Positions 35,249 through 43,958 are shown, counted from the first letter of the stretch. The stretch is DNA of 56,313 nucleotides from Hyphomicrobiaceae bacterium (GCA_947472885.1 CANJBX010000022.1:1-56313), one strand, 5' to 3'. The notes: generated by a model not told the origin, from the sequence alone. Numbers and translations: made by a program.

Positions 35249-36766
35249 ATGAGCATGGCGGCGGCAGCCTTACCCGAAAACAGCGCCGCTGCGCCCGGCG
35301 GGCGCGGCGTGTTCTGGCTCAGCGTCGCTATCGTCGCCACGATCAAGCTGCATGTTCTCCTGAGTTCGGCGGGGGACGTGTTGGGCGATTACGCCCGGCT
35401 GGTGGCGCTCGCCGACGACATGCTGCGCTCCAGCCGCTGGTTGTTCGAAGGCGACATCGACAAATACGCCTTGCCGCCGGCGATCTGGAAGACGCCCGGC
35501 TACCCGCTGCTGATCGCTGGATCGAAGCTGCTGCTGGGAGAGAACTGGCCGTGGGGGCTCGGCATTCTCCAGTCCGTCATGAGCTTCGTCGCGGGATTGT
35601 TCGTGCGGCGTTTTGCTTTGGCACTGGGTTTCGGACCAAAGGCGGCGGCGCTTGCGTTCGTGATGTATGCTTTTTCCGTTCCGGCATCGACCGACACGCT
35701 CATCATGCCGGACGGGTTCTACGGCAGCATCGCGACGATGGTCATTGCCGCGCTGGGCATCCGGTTTCTCGGCGGACGCGTGCTGCCGCTGCGCGCCGCA
35801 CTCGGCGCTGGCCTCGCCCTCATGGCGTGCTTCTGGGTCCGCGAGGGTTTTGCATTTCTGGTGGTGCCGTTCGGCCTCGCACTGGTGGCGCCGTTCTGGC
35901 TTGGCGGTATGGCCATGCGCAGCGCTGTATTCCTGCTTGCGGTGTTCTGTGCGCCGGCATTGTTCAGCACCGGCGTTGTCATGGTCTGGAACAAGTATCG
36001 CACCGGCGATTACCTCGTCGCCATCGTGAGCCAGACCGTCTATCTGCTGACGGTGCTCAAGGTCGCCGAGAAAGTGCCCGGCGTTTTCGATGGCGACACG
36101 CCGCTCGACCGCGTTGCCCGCACGATCACGCTGAAGGACCATGACTACGGCGACGCGCAGGCCATCGACGAAGTGTTGTTCCGCGATTACGGTATCAAGG
36201 CGCCGGAACTGATGCGGCTCGCGCAGGCGAAATACTGGCAGACCGTGGCGCGCTTTCCCGGCACGTTTGCGCTCACCATGTGGGAACGGCTGCGCTTCCG
36301 GCAGCAGGCGTCGATGCTGGGTGACGTGCTGATGCGGCTCGACGATCTCGACTGGTGGCGCTTCGTCGGCCCGCAGAAGCCCTACATGGCAGGCTGGCGC
36401 GCCGATGCGCAGAAATTCATCGATACGCGGGATTTCAAGTATCTCAGCGGAGCGGTGGTGGTGAACGCCGCGCCGCGCATCGTGCTGCGTGGTGTCACGC
36501 TGGTGCTGTTCGTGCTGTTCACGTTCGCGCTGCCGCTGATCGTCATGCGCGATTTTTGGGTGGCGAAGAATCCCGATGCTGCACGCCAGGCCATCCTGTT
36601 CGGATCGCTGTATCTGCTCTACTGGGGAATCATCTTCATCTACATGCTGGTCAGCCTCGAGATCCGGTATCTCGGTCCGATTTGCGTCATTCCGATTGTC
36701 GGCTCGCTGTGGTCGTGCGGGCGGATTGCCTCGTTGATGCCGCCGTTGCGGCTATCGAAGGCGTAA
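35249..36766 (+). CDS. Polytopic membrane protein resembling ArnT/PMT-type glycosyltransferases
   Basis: This 505-residue protein has about 9-11 predicted membrane segments. An N-terminal periplasmic-loop-like stretch carries DYARLVALADD and WKTPGYPLLIAGSKLLLG, resembling the GT-C fold pattern with an acidic residue in the first loop and an RPGYP-like motif. GT-C enzymes transfer sugars from a lipid carrier outside the membrane. The match is by motif and topology only. It begins 60 bases after the TctC gene. The first ATG (35249) is preferred over an upstream TTG. No polysaccharide gene cluster is present. Confidence 0.6.
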   Translation: MSMAAAALPENSAAAPGGRGVFWLSVAIVATIKLHVLLSSAGDVLGDYARLVALADDMLRSSRWLFEGDIDKYALPPAIWKTPGYPLLIAGSKLLLGENWPWGLGILQSVMSFVAGLFVRRFALALGFGPKAAALAFVMYAFSVPASTDTLIMPDGFYGSIATMVIAALGIRFLGGRVLPLRAALGAGLALMACFWVREGFAFLVVPFGLALVAPFWLGGMAMRSAVFLLAVFCAPALFSTGVVMVWNKYRTGDYLVAIVSQTVYLLTVLKVAEKVPGVFDGDTPLDRVARTITLKDHDYGDAQAIDEVLFRDYGIKAPELMRLAQAKYWQTVARFPGTFALTMWERLRFRQQASMLGDVLMRLDDLDWWRFVGPQKPYMAGWRADAQKFIDTRDFKYLSGAVVVNAAPRIVLRGVTLVLFVLFTFALPLIVMRDFWVAKNPDAARQAILFGSLYLLYWGIIFIYMLVSLEIRYLGPICVIPIVGSLWSCGRIASLMPPLRLSKA

Positions 36767-36832
36767 ACGCAGCCATCACGGCGGGAGGCGAGGGAAGATC
36801 ATACCGCGCTTCCTGTTCAGGCAGTTTGTTCA

Positions 36833-36858
36833 GGAACGGAAGCGGCATCTGCGACGTT
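36833..36858 (+). promoter_or_regulatory. Probable sigma-EcfG (general stress) promoter
   Basis: GGAAC (36833-36837) and CGTT (36855-36858) are separated by 17 bases, matching the alphaproteobacterial general-stress consensus GGAAC-N16/17-CGTT. The minus-10 element lies 22 bases before the start codon of the next gene, in the correct orientation. A match of this strength is expected about once by chance in a window this size, so the placement carries much of the argument. Confidence 0.5.
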
Positions 36859-36879
36859 CACACCGCAATGGAGGACACC

Positions 36880-37503
36880 ATGCGGTCGCCGTACATCATT
36901 TACTTCGCCGGAGTTGGCACCGTGGTTGCCGCGCTTGCCGTCGGGTTTGGCGGCGGGCTCGCGCTCACGACGACTTCCGCTTTGAAGGAAGACCTGGCGG
37001 TCACGGTTGCGCGGCAGGAGCGATTGAAAATCATCGGCAAGTCCGAAGTGTCGCGCATTGATGCGGCCAAGGCGGATGCTTCGCCGGGGGTGGCTTCTGT
37101 TGCTGTAACGGCACCTGCACCTGCTGAGGCTGCATCCTCGGGCACCCTGACGACGATTACGATGCAAGCGCCGCTTGCGGTTCCGCCCACAGCGATGGCG
37201 CAGAATGTTACGGCGGTTGCTCCCGTGCCAGCGCTGGCAACGCAGCAGAGCGTAGCGGCGGAGGCGGTTTCCCAGAAATCCGAGGCTGCCGAGAAGCGCA
37301 AGACAGACCGCAACAGGAAACAGGTCGCCGAGCGCAAGGCGCGCGACAATTATGGGCGCGATAATTCCTACCGGCGGGAGTGGAGCAGCGGTGACGATAT
37401 TGCCGACCCCACCCGTGCGGGCACCCGGACCATGATCGTTCGGACCTATGAAACGCGGTCGCGTGGCCTTGCCGGACTTTTCGGCTCCGGCGACGATGAT
37501 TAA
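36880..37503 (+). CDS. Membrane-anchored Ala-rich protein, possibly stress-regulated, function unknown
   Basis: This 207-residue protein has one N-terminal membrane segment (about residues 7-30: GVGTVVAALAVGFGGGLAL). A short coiled-coil-like stretch rich in Lys/Glu/Arg follows (about 33-60), then an Ala/Val/Pro/Thr linker (about 62-135), a charged helix (EKRKTDRNRKQVAERKARD) and a conserved-looking tail ending FGSGDDD. No family is recognised. GGAGG lies 6 bases before the ATG at 36880. The sigma-EcfG-like promoter just upstream suggests general-stress control. Confidence 0.68.
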   Translation: MRSPYIIYFAGVGTVVAALAVGFGGGLALTTTSALKEDLAVTVARQERLKIIGKSEVSRIDAAKADASPGVASVAVTAPAPAEAASSGTLTTITMQAPLAVPPTAMAQNVTAVAPVPALATQQSVAAEAVSQKSEAAEKRKTDRNRKQVAERKARDNYGRDNSYRREWSSGDDIADPTRAGTRTMIVRTYETRSRGLAGLFGSGDDD

Positions 37504-37567
37504 CTGGGTTTAGGAGCCTTTTCCGGCGCTTGTCGGGAAGCTGCCTTGCTGGTAGCTCTCCGCGCGG

Positions 37568-37642
37568 GCCGGTTTAGCTCAGCGGTAGAGCAGCGGTTTT
37601 GTAAACCGAAGGTCGGGAGTTCAATCCTCTCAACCGGCACCA
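37568..37642 (+). tRNA. tRNA-Thr (anticodon TGT)
   Basis: Acceptor arms GCCGGTT and AACCGGC pair fully, the D loop contains AGCTCAGCGGTAGAGC, and the anticodon loop TTTGTAA carries TGT at 37600-37602. The T arm contains GTTCAATC, and CCA is encoded. The top of the anticodon stem has one G-A mismatch. Confidence 0.96.
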
Positions 37643-37684
37643 TCATCCCAAATATCCCGCCCCCATATCCCGAAAACCGCCGTC

Positions 37685-37711
37685 AAAAAAATAGCCCCGC
37701 CGAAGCGGGGC
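37685..37711 (-). terminator. Rho-independent terminator of the MHS permease gene
   Basis: On the minus strand GCCCCGC-TTCG-GCGGGGC is followed by TATTTTTTT. A second GC-rich hairpin (about 37724-37747) lies between it and the stop codon at 37761. The tRNA-Thr gene on the other strand ends just beyond. Confidence 0.85.
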
Positions 37712-37760
37712 CAGGGTGGTGTTGGGGGCGGCTGTACCGCCGCCCCCTGTGTAGCCAATG

Positions 37761-39419
37761 TTACTTCGTGATATCGACGTCCTTGGTCTCCGGCAGGAAG
37801 AAGAAGCCGACGACCACGGTGATCGATGCGAAGATGATCGGGTACCACAGGCCGGCGTAGATATCGCCGGTGGAAGCCACGATGGCGAAGGATGTTGCCG
37901 GAAGCAGTCCGCCGAACCAGCCGTTGCCGATATGATAGGGCAGCGACATCGAGGTGTAGCGGATCTTGGTCGGGAACAGTTCGACCAGCAGGGCTGCAAT
38001 CGGGCCGTACACCATCGTGACGAAGAGCACGAGGACGAACAGCAGTCCTATGATGGCCGCAACCTGCGGACGGAAGATGTCGATCGGGCTCGACATCTTC
38101 ACGATGGCAGCGTCACCCGCCTTGGGGTAGCCAGCGCCCTGGACCGCCGCCAGTACCTGCGGGTTGGATGCTGCAGCTGCGGTGTATGGAACGTCCTTGC
38201 CGTTCACGACAACCTTCACGCCGGAGCCGGCTGCGCCGTAAGTCGTCGAGTATTTGACCGACTGTTGGGACAGGTAGGCACGGGCAGTGTCGCAAGGCGC
38301 CATAAAGACACGGGTGCCGACCGGGTTGAACAGATCGCCGCAAAGCGCGGGATCCGACACCACTTCGACCTTGACCGTTTCGATGGCCTTTTCCAGCGCC
38401 GGATTGGCGTTGGTGGTGATCATCCTGAAGATCGGGAAGAAGGTCAGGGCCGCGATCAGGCAGCCTGCCAGGATGATCGGCTTGCGGCCGATCTTGTCGG
38501 ACAGCGCGCCGAACACGATGAAGAACCCGGTGCCAAGGAGCAGCGACCAGGCGATCAGCAGGTTGGCGGTGTAGCCATCGACCTTGAGGATCGATTGCAG
38601 GAAGAACAGTGCGTAGAACTGTCCGGTGTACCAGACGACGCCCTGGCCCATGACGCCGCCAAGCAGCGCGATCAGTACCAGCTTGCCGTTGCTCCAGTTG
38701 CCGAAGGCTTCGGTCAGCGGCGCCTTCGAGGCTTTGCCTTCGTCCTTCATCTTCTGGAAGATCGGCGATTCGTTCAGCTTCAGCCGGATCACGACCGAGA
38801 TGCCGAGCAGAATGATCGACAGCAGGAACGGAATGCGCCAGCCCCAGTCGGCGAAAGCGGCTTCGCCCATGATGGTACGGGTGAACAGGATCACCAGCAG
38901 CGAGAGGAACAGGCCGAGCGTCGCCGTGGTCTGGATGAACGAGGTGTAGTACCCGCGTTTGCCCATCGGAGCATGTTCGGCGACGTAAGTGGCGGCGCCG
39001 CCGTATTCACCGCCGAGCGCGAGGCCCTGCAGCAGGCGCAGACCGATCAGGATGATCGGAGCGGCGATGCCGATGGTTGCGGCGTTCGGCAGCAGGCCGA
39101 CCACGAAGGTCGATAGACCCATGATCACGATGGTGACGAGGAACGTATATTTGCGGCCAACGATATCGCCGACGCGGCCGAATACGATCGCGCCGAACGG
39201 ACGGACAAGGAAGCCGGCGGCGAAGGCGAGCAGCGCGAAGATGTCGCGGGTGCCCGGCGGATAGGCGCTGAAGAACTGCGCGCCGATGATCGCGGCGAGC
39301 GAGCCGTAGAGATAAAAGTCGTACCACTCGAAAACAGTACCGAGCGAAGACGCGACGATGACGAAGCGTTCGTCCTTCGTCATGCCTTCGGCCTTTTGGC
39401 CAACGACAGCTGTCGTCAT
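37761..39419 (-). CDS. MHS-family MFS permease (metabolite:H+ symporter)
   Basis: This 552-residue transporter begins with the MHS hallmark SLGTVFEWYDFYLYGSLAA and continues with GRVGDIVGRKYTF, the MFS loop 2-3 motif, and 12 membrane helices. A soluble insert of about 110 residues (roughly 325-435) with two cysteines interrupts helices 8-9, as in a subgroup of long MHS permeases. Substrates in this family are organic acids or osmolytes; none can be assigned. The ATG at 39419 follows GGGGGAAATTCTC, which contains a weak ribosome-binding site. It is monocistronic. Confidence 0.88.
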   Translation of the reverse strand: MTTAVVGQKAEGMTKDERFVIVASSLGTVFEWYDFYLYGSLAAIIGAQFFSAYPPGTRDIFALLAFAAGFLVRPFGAIVFGRVGDIVGRKYTFLVTIVIMGLSTFVVGLLPNAATIGIAAPIILIGLRLLQGLALGGEYGGAATYVAEHAPMGKRGYYTSFIQTTATLGLFLSLLVILFTRTIMGEAAFADWGWRIPFLLSIILLGISVVIRLKLNESPIFQKMKDEGKASKAPLTEAFGNWSNGKLVLIALLGGVMGQGVVWYTGQFYALFFLQSILKVDGYTANLLIAWSLLLGTGFFIVFGALSDKIGRKPIILAGCLIAALTFFPIFRMITTNANPALEKAIETVKVEVVSDPALCGDLFNPVGTRVFMAPCDTARAYLSQQSVKYSTTYGAAGSGVKVVVNGKDVPYTAAAASNPQVLAAVQGAGYPKAGDAAIVKMSSPIDIFRPQVAAIIGLLFVLVLFVTMVYGPIAALLVELFPTKIRYTSMSLPYHIGNGWFGGLLPATSFAIVASTGDIYAGLWYPIIFASITVVVGFFFLPETKDVDITK

Positions 39420-39775
39420 GAGAATTTCCCCCGTCCGCATTTTGATTGAGCGCCCCGGCACGTTCTGCACGAATGCACCGCCGCTTATGGTGAAAAAACT
39501 ATTACTCATCACAACTGTGTGTCTGTTCCCCAGTGGTCTTACGCCTAAAGTCGAACAGTCTGTAAGCCGATGAAAAGACTGGTATATCTATACTGCGCCG
39601 CACACGGCTTGGGGATTTGCGCTGGACAAGTCGCCGCAGATTCATCGCGTGAACGCCGCCGCGGCCGTCACTAGCAACCCGTTAACAATATTGGGCGAAT
39701 CCCGCGCGTCCTGAACCAGCTGTTTGGAATCGCGCCCGTATTCTCGTCCGGCGATTGAAGGCTGACGGGACGGGA
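39420..39775. other. Divergent promoter region, no gene seen
   Basis: These 356 bases separate the MHS permease from the divergent frameshifted exported-protein gene. They are AT-richer than their surroundings near 39490-39595. GTATA-TC-TATAC (39582-39593) is a perfect short dyad that could be an operator or part of a promoter. No further element is firm. Confidence 0.35.
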
Positions 39776-40223
39776 ATGAAACTGCGCGGGATTATTGCAC
39801 TGGCTTTTTGCTGGCCGCTGGCCGGCGTTGCGCCCGCGTTTGCGTCCGAAACCGGCCCCGTGATCGTCATTCCGGGGCGGCCCGGTGTTCCCATCATCGT
39901 CAATGGTCAGGACATTTCAGGCGCCGTCATCGAGGGCGACTGGGGTCTGGCACGTCCGGGCCAGATCGAGCCCCGCATCCTTTATCGCTATGGCAACGGT
40001 GCGCTGATCGGGCCGGCGCGCCAACTATTTTCCAGCCACGGGCCGCGCGCCGCGCATCGGCCGCAAGGAAGTCGATGTGCCGCGTCCGCAGCGGCCGGCC
40101 GAGAATTTTTTCCGCTCGTTCGGCGCGCAGTCCGATCCGACGCCGGTGACGCCGCCACAATCAATGCCGCAGTCGCCGCCTGTCATCGTCGCGCCCAATA
40201 TTCGGCGTGGCCACCATCAGTAG
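39776..40223 (+). pseudogene. Frameshifted small exported protein gene
   Basis: The reading frame starts at 39776 with a signal peptide (FAS-ETG cleavage near residue 25) and continues through IVIPGRPGVPIIVNGQDISG to about 40020. The family-like sequence then continues one base out of frame as YFPATGRAPRIGRKEVDVP, with a Pro-rich tail ending at a TAG at 40221-40223. Removing one C at about 40019-40022 joins the frames as GPARNYFPATG in a product of about 148 residues. If the first frame were real, the tail would be an unrelated Ala/Arg-rich stretch. Either a recent mutation or a sequence error. Confidence 0.68.
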
Positions 40224-40287
40224 ATTTTGACGAGGATTTTTTGCGGGGCGCAAAAGTTTGCCGCGCTGGAGTTTCGGGGGAAGTAAA

Positions 40288-40989
40288 ATGCGTACTCGTC
40301 TGGCTGTCCTGATTGTCGCCATTGCCGGTGCTGGCGCGCTGTTCGCGGCGCCATCGCCTGTTGAAGCAAGCTGCGGCTACAATCCCTGCTACAACCGCGG
40401 ACACAACGGTTATGGATACGGCTATCAGTACGCGCAGCCGCAATATCAGCAGCAGTATTATTACCAGCCGCAGTATCAGCCTCAATATCAGCAGCCGGCT
40501 TACTATCAGCCGCCGGTCTACCAGCAGCCGCATTATCCGCCGGCGCAATACGCGCGGCCATGCTGCGAGCCGAACTTCTGGGACAAGCTTTTCAATAACA
40601 ATGGCTGCTGCGCGCAGACTTATGCGCAGCCAAACTATTTGGCGTCTGAACCGCCGCGTCGCGAGTGGAGCAACAATGACTGGTCGTGGTCGGATCGCCG
40701 CGACATCAACATTGTCAATCATGGTCCGATGTATGTGACGCCGGGCCATGTCTCGGTTGCGCGTGAAGGTTTTGGCGAAAACTACGCCCTCGCAAATCCC
40801 GGCTACCATAGCCAGGGCTTTGCGCGCCACGAGCCGCAGATCGAAGAGACGTATGTGCAGCCGGTGCCGCGCGCGCGATTCTATCGCAAGCAGGTGCGCC
40901 GTCCGCACCATCTGTCACGCACGGTTTTTCGTCAGACCTATCCGAATGCCGTGATCCGTAGAGCCTACGCCCCGGCGCGCCCGCATTAA
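40288..40989 (+). CDS. Exported Tyr/Gln/Pro-rich repeat protein, function unknown
   Basis: This 233-residue protein has a signal peptide (cleavage near residue 28, VEA-SCG). A low-complexity region follows (about 45-95) of repeated QYQ/YYQP units such as PQYQQQYYYQPQYQPQYQ, then a cysteine pair region (PCCEPNFWDK, NGCCAQ). A Trp/Asn/Asp segment and an Arg/His-rich end close the chain. The composition suggests a surface or envelope structural protein. No family is recognised. It lies 64 bases after the frameshifted gene, perhaps in one transcript. Confidence 0.68.
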   Translation: MRTRLAVLIVAIAGAGALFAAPSPVEASCGYNPCYNRGHNGYGYGYQYAQPQYQQQYYYQPQYQPQYQQPAYYQPPVYQQPHYPPAQYARPCCEPNFWDKLFNNNGCCAQTYAQPNYLASEPPRREWSNNDWSWSDRRDINIVNHGPMYVTPGHVSVAREGFGENYALANPGYHSQGFARHEPQIEETYVQPVPRARFYRKQVRRPHHLSRTVFRQTYPNAVIRRAYAPARPH

Positions 40990-41101
40990 ATCAAGGTGCG
41001 TCCGCGCCCGCACGCCACCTGGGCGCCGGGCGCTCCCTCGACGTCGGCTTCGTCCCATGAAGTCGCACCGCGCAAGGTGCTGCAGGACTGAGAGCAGCGC
41101 T

Positions 41102-42223
41102 TTACTTCTTCTGCCCGTTCGTTGCGACGTAGAGCGCAAGCGCCGTCGCATTCGAGACATTGAGGCTGGTAATCTTGCCTGGCAAATCGAGGCGGGCGAC
41201 CTGATCGCAATTCTCGCGCGTCAGGTGGCGCAGGCCCTTGCCTTCCGCACCGACGACGATGGCCGTTGGGCCGCTCATGTCGATGGATGCGATATCGGCG
41301 TCGCCCGAGGAATCCAGGCCGATCACGAAGACGTTTTTCTTCTTCAGCACTTCGAGCGCGCGCGACAGGTTCGTCACCGCGATCATCGGTACATGCTCAA
41401 GCGCGCCTGATGCGGCCTTGGCCAGCACGCCGGTCATTTCCGGCGAGTGGCGCAAGGTGATGATGACAGCCGTGACGGCGAAAGCCGCCGCCGAACGCAG
41501 GATTGCGCCGACGTTGTGCGGGTCCGTGACCTGATCGAGTACCAAGATTACTCCGCGTGCTTCGACATCGTCGATGTCGGGCGAGGGGAGTTGCTGGACT
41601 TCCGCGAGCAGGCCCTGATGCACGGCATCGGGACCGACCAGTTCGTCGATGGCTTCGCCCTTGGTGACTTCGGCTTCGATCGGCAGCGGGACGTTTTCTT
41701 CCTTGAGACGGTGCATCATGTTTTCCGTCGCCAGCAGGCGGATAAACTTGCGCTGCGGATTTTCGAGCGCCGCCTTCACGCTGTGCCAGCCATAGAGCAG
41801 CACCGGGCCGTCGCGGTCACGTTCGCGCGGACGCCACTGCTTGCGTGGGGATTTGCTGAAAGGGGGCTTGCCCGAACTGGGCTGGCCGCGACGATCGGAA
41901 GGGGCGCGAGCCGGGCGCTGGCTGGTGCCTGACGCGCCCCATGCTTCGGCCTTGCCGCGCGGCTCAGCCGTCGGACGGCTTTTGGCGCGATCCGGTTTGC
42001 GGTCCTGAAACGGTCCGCGTGGCTTTCCGCCGTCTTCGAAACGGCGCGGCTTGCCGCCGTCCTCGAATTTGCGCGGCGGGCGCGCGTCACGGTCGCTACG
42101 GCCGGACGCTGGACGTCCAGAGGCGGGGCGGCCGGAATCCGGGCGGCCACGAGATGGGTCTGAGGGGCGGCGTGGGCCGCCGGAACCTGGGCGAGTTGGT
42201 TTGCGCATGGGGCGTTCTGTCAT
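41102..42223 (-). CDS. rlmB: 23S rRNA 2'-O-methyltransferase RlmB/TrmH family with disordered N terminus
   Basis: This 373-residue protein has a C-terminal SPOUT methyltransferase of the RlmB type (about 130-373). Its motifs are VLDQVTDPHNVGAILRSAAAF, VVGAEGKGLRHLTRENCD and the knot motif SLNVSNATALALY. It should methylate G2251 of 23S rRNA. The first 120 residues are Arg/Gly/Pro-rich, with imperfect repeats of FEDGGKPR and SGRPASGRP, and are probably an unstructured RNA-binding tail, absent from the E. coli enzyme. The start is at 42223 or, five codons later, at 42208. Confidence 0.92.
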   Translation of the reverse strand: MTERPMRKPTRPGSGGPRRPSDPSRGRPDSGRPASGRPASGRSDRDARPPRKFEDGGKPRRFEDGGKPRGPFQDRKPDRAKSRPTAEPRGKAEAWGASGTSQRPARAPSDRRGQPSSGKPPFSKSPRKQWRPRERDRDGPVLLYGWHSVKAALENPQRKFIRLLATENMMHRLKEENVPLPIEAEVTKGEAIDELVGPDAVHQGLLAEVQQLPSPDIDDVEARGVILVLDQVTDPHNVGAILRSAAAFAVTAVIITLRHSPEMTGVLAKAASGALEHVPMIAVTNLSRALEVLKKKNVFVIGLDSSGDADIASIDMSGPTAIVVGAEGKGLRHLTRENCDQVARLDLPGKITSLNVSNATALALYVATNGQKK

Positions 42224-42288
42224 GGGCGGGCGAGAATGGCAATTTTTACGCCCAAAGCAGGGGTGAGTATCGCTATTTGGCGTGGAGG

Positions 42289-42317
42289 TTGACACCCACC
42301 GGGGGGGCCACCATAAG
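42289..42317 (+). promoter_or_regulatory. Probable housekeeping promoter of tRNA-Tyr
   Basis: TTGACA (42289-42294) and CATAAG (42312-42317) are separated by 17 bases, and tRNA-Tyr begins 53 bases downstream of the minus-10 element. The minus-10 lies in the loop of a GGGGGG/CCCCCC inverted repeat. The promoter overlaps the region just upstream of the divergent rlmB gene. Confidence 0.55.
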
Positions 42318-42369
42318 TCCCCCCGAAATATCTGATGTTTGTCAGGTATTGGTCGCAATGATTGGCGAC

Positions 42370-42454
42370 GGGAGAGTGTCCCGAGCGGCAAAGGGGGCGG
42401 ACTGTAAATCCGCTGGCTTAGCCTTCGTAGGTTCGAGTCCTACCTCTCCCACCA
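42370..42454 (+). tRNA. tRNA-Tyr (anticodon GTA)
   Basis: This is a class II tRNA with acceptor arms GGGAGAG and CTCTCCC, anticodon GTA at 42404-42406 in CGGACTGTAAATCCG, a long variable arm, a GTTCGAGTC T loop and an encoded CCA. A GCGCC-TTCC-GGCGC hairpin with TTTGTTT (42461-42481) follows and may end the transcript. Confidence 0.96.
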
Positions 42455-42460
42455 ACCTTC

Positions 42461-42481
42461 GCGCCTTCCGGCGCTTTGTTT
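42461..42481 (+). terminator. Possible terminator after tRNA-Tyr
   Basis: GCGCC-TTCC-GGCGC is followed by TTTGTTT, 6 bases after the tRNA CCA end. The stem is short (5 bp), so read-through to tRNA-Gly is plausible. Confidence 0.4.
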
Positions 42482-42567
42482 GGCACGCCAGCCTCAGATG
42501 CGAAGGTTGCCCGCCGAAGCCTTGGTGCCTGAGCCTTGGCGAGGGCGGGCTGACCCGTCTGGCGTTC

Positions 42568-42641
42568 GCGGGTGTAGCTCAATGGTAGAGCAGCAGCCTT
42601 CCAAGCTGAATACGAGGGTTCGATTCCCTTCACCCGCTCCA
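42568..42641 (+). tRNA. tRNA-Gly (anticodon TCC)
   Basis: Acceptor arms GCGGGTG and CACCCGC pair, the D arm is TAGCTCAATGGTAGAGC, and the anticodon TCC lies at 42600-42602. The T loop is GTTCGATTC and CCA is encoded. It follows tRNA-Tyr by 113 bases. Confidence 0.96.
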
Positions 42642-42752
42642 GCCTTTTTAATAGCTTGCGCGAGACATTCTTCCGGCTATGAGAATGGCCGGATAACCGC
42701 GGATGGCGGAAGCCAGCTGGGCAAGTGGCCACGCGATGACATTTGAGGAAGC

Positions 42753-43937
42753 ATGACGATGGCCAAATCTCACATCATGATCGTCGGCGGCGGCATCGGC
42801 GGTCTGTTCGCCGCCAATGCACTGATCTCGCAGGGCCTCAAGGTGTCCGTGTACGAGCAGGCCCCGGCACTCGGCGAGATCGGCGCCGGCGTCTACATCA
42901 CGCCAAACAGCGTGCGCCAGCTTGAGCGCGTCGGCCTCGGCGCGGCGACCGAAAAGTGGGGCGCTCGCGTCGGTGAGAAGTCCTATTACTTCCGTCACGA
43001 CGGAACGCCCATCGCGCCGGTGCAGGTGACGGACGCCTCGGGCTGGAACGCCAACTTCGGCATGCACCGCGCCGATCTTGTCGATTATCTCGCTGGCAAT
43101 CTGCCAAAGGACATCATCCACTGCGGCCATCGCGCCGTGAGCTTCGAGCAGGACAGCAGCAAGGCGAGCGTGACATTCGCCAACGGTGTCGTTGCCGAAG
43201 CCGATGTTGTCGTTGCCGCCGACGGCATCCACTCTGAACTTCGGCCCTATGTGTTTCCGCCATCGAAGCCTGTGTTCCACGGCACGATTTCCTATCGCGG
43301 TCTCGTGCCGCGCGAGCAACTGCCGGACTGGCCGATGGATCGCTGGGAAATGTGGGCGGGCCCGTCCAAGCACTTTCTGGTCTTCCCGGTGCGTCACGGC
43401 ACCATGGTCAACTACGTCGGCTTCGTGCCAGCCGACGAGGAGATGAAGGAATCCTGGTCCGCGCCCGGCAACCCGGACACGCTGCGCGCCGAGTTCGCCG
43501 GCTGGGACCCGCGCATCGGTCAGGTGTTGAAGCAGGTCGACAAGTGCTTCCGCTGGGCACTCTACGACCGCGAGCCGCTGCCAACCTGGACCAAGGGGCG
43601 ACTGACGCTGCTCGGCGACTCCGCGCATCCGATGCTGCCGCATCTCGGCCAAGGCGCGAACCAGTCGATCGAGGACGGCATGGCGCTGGCGACGATCCTC
43701 GCGCAGGTGGACAACGCGGATGTGCCTGCAGCGCTGCAGGCTTACGAACGGCTGCGCCGCGAGCGCGTCGCGCAGATCCAGCTCGGCGCGCGCCAGAATG
43801 GTCTGCGGGTCGATTCCGCCTACACCGATCTTGCTGTCCGCGACGCCGAACTCGCCGCGCACGCGGAATTCCGCAAGCACCTCTATGCCTATGACGTGGT
43901 GCCGGCTGCGAGGGCGGCGGCAACGGCGTTGGCATAA
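42753..43937 (+). CDS. FAD-dependent monooxygenase (salicylate/3-hydroxybenzoate hydroxylase-like)
   Basis: This 394-residue flavoprotein of the aromatic hydroxylase class has all three FAD motifs. GxGxxG is in IVGGGIGGLFAANAL (about 8-22), DG in VVAADGIHSELR, and GD in LLGDSAHPMLPHLGQGANQS. It should use NAD(P)H and O2 to hydroxylate an aromatic acid. No ring-cleavage genes are near, so the substrate is unknown. GAGGAA lies before the ATG at 42753. A small protein gene follows by 21 bases and is probably co-transcribed. Confidence 0.88.
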   Translation: MTMAKSHIMIVGGGIGGLFAANALISQGLKVSVYEQAPALGEIGAGVYITPNSVRQLERVGLGAATEKWGARVGEKSYYFRHDGTPIAPVQVTDASGWNANFGMHRADLVDYLAGNLPKDIIHCGHRAVSFEQDSSKASVTFANGVVAEADVVVAADGIHSELRPYVFPPSKPVFHGTISYRGLVPREQLPDWPMDRWEMWAGPSKHFLVFPVRHGTMVNYVGFVPADEEMKESWSAPGNPDTLRAEFAGWDPRIGQVLKQVDKCFRWALYDREPLPTWTKGRLTLLGDSAHPMLPHLGQGANQSIEDGMALATILAQVDNADVPAALQAYERLRRERVAQIQLGARQNGLRVDSAYTDLAVRDAELAAHAEFRKHLYAYDVVPAARAAATALA

Positions 43938-43958
43938 GCTGGAGTGACGGAAGCCAGC

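Noticed and set aside
37758-39116. Open frame of 452 codons opposite the MHS permease
   Set aside because: It is a shadow frame rich in Gln, Arg and Asp, typical of the antisense of membrane-protein genes.
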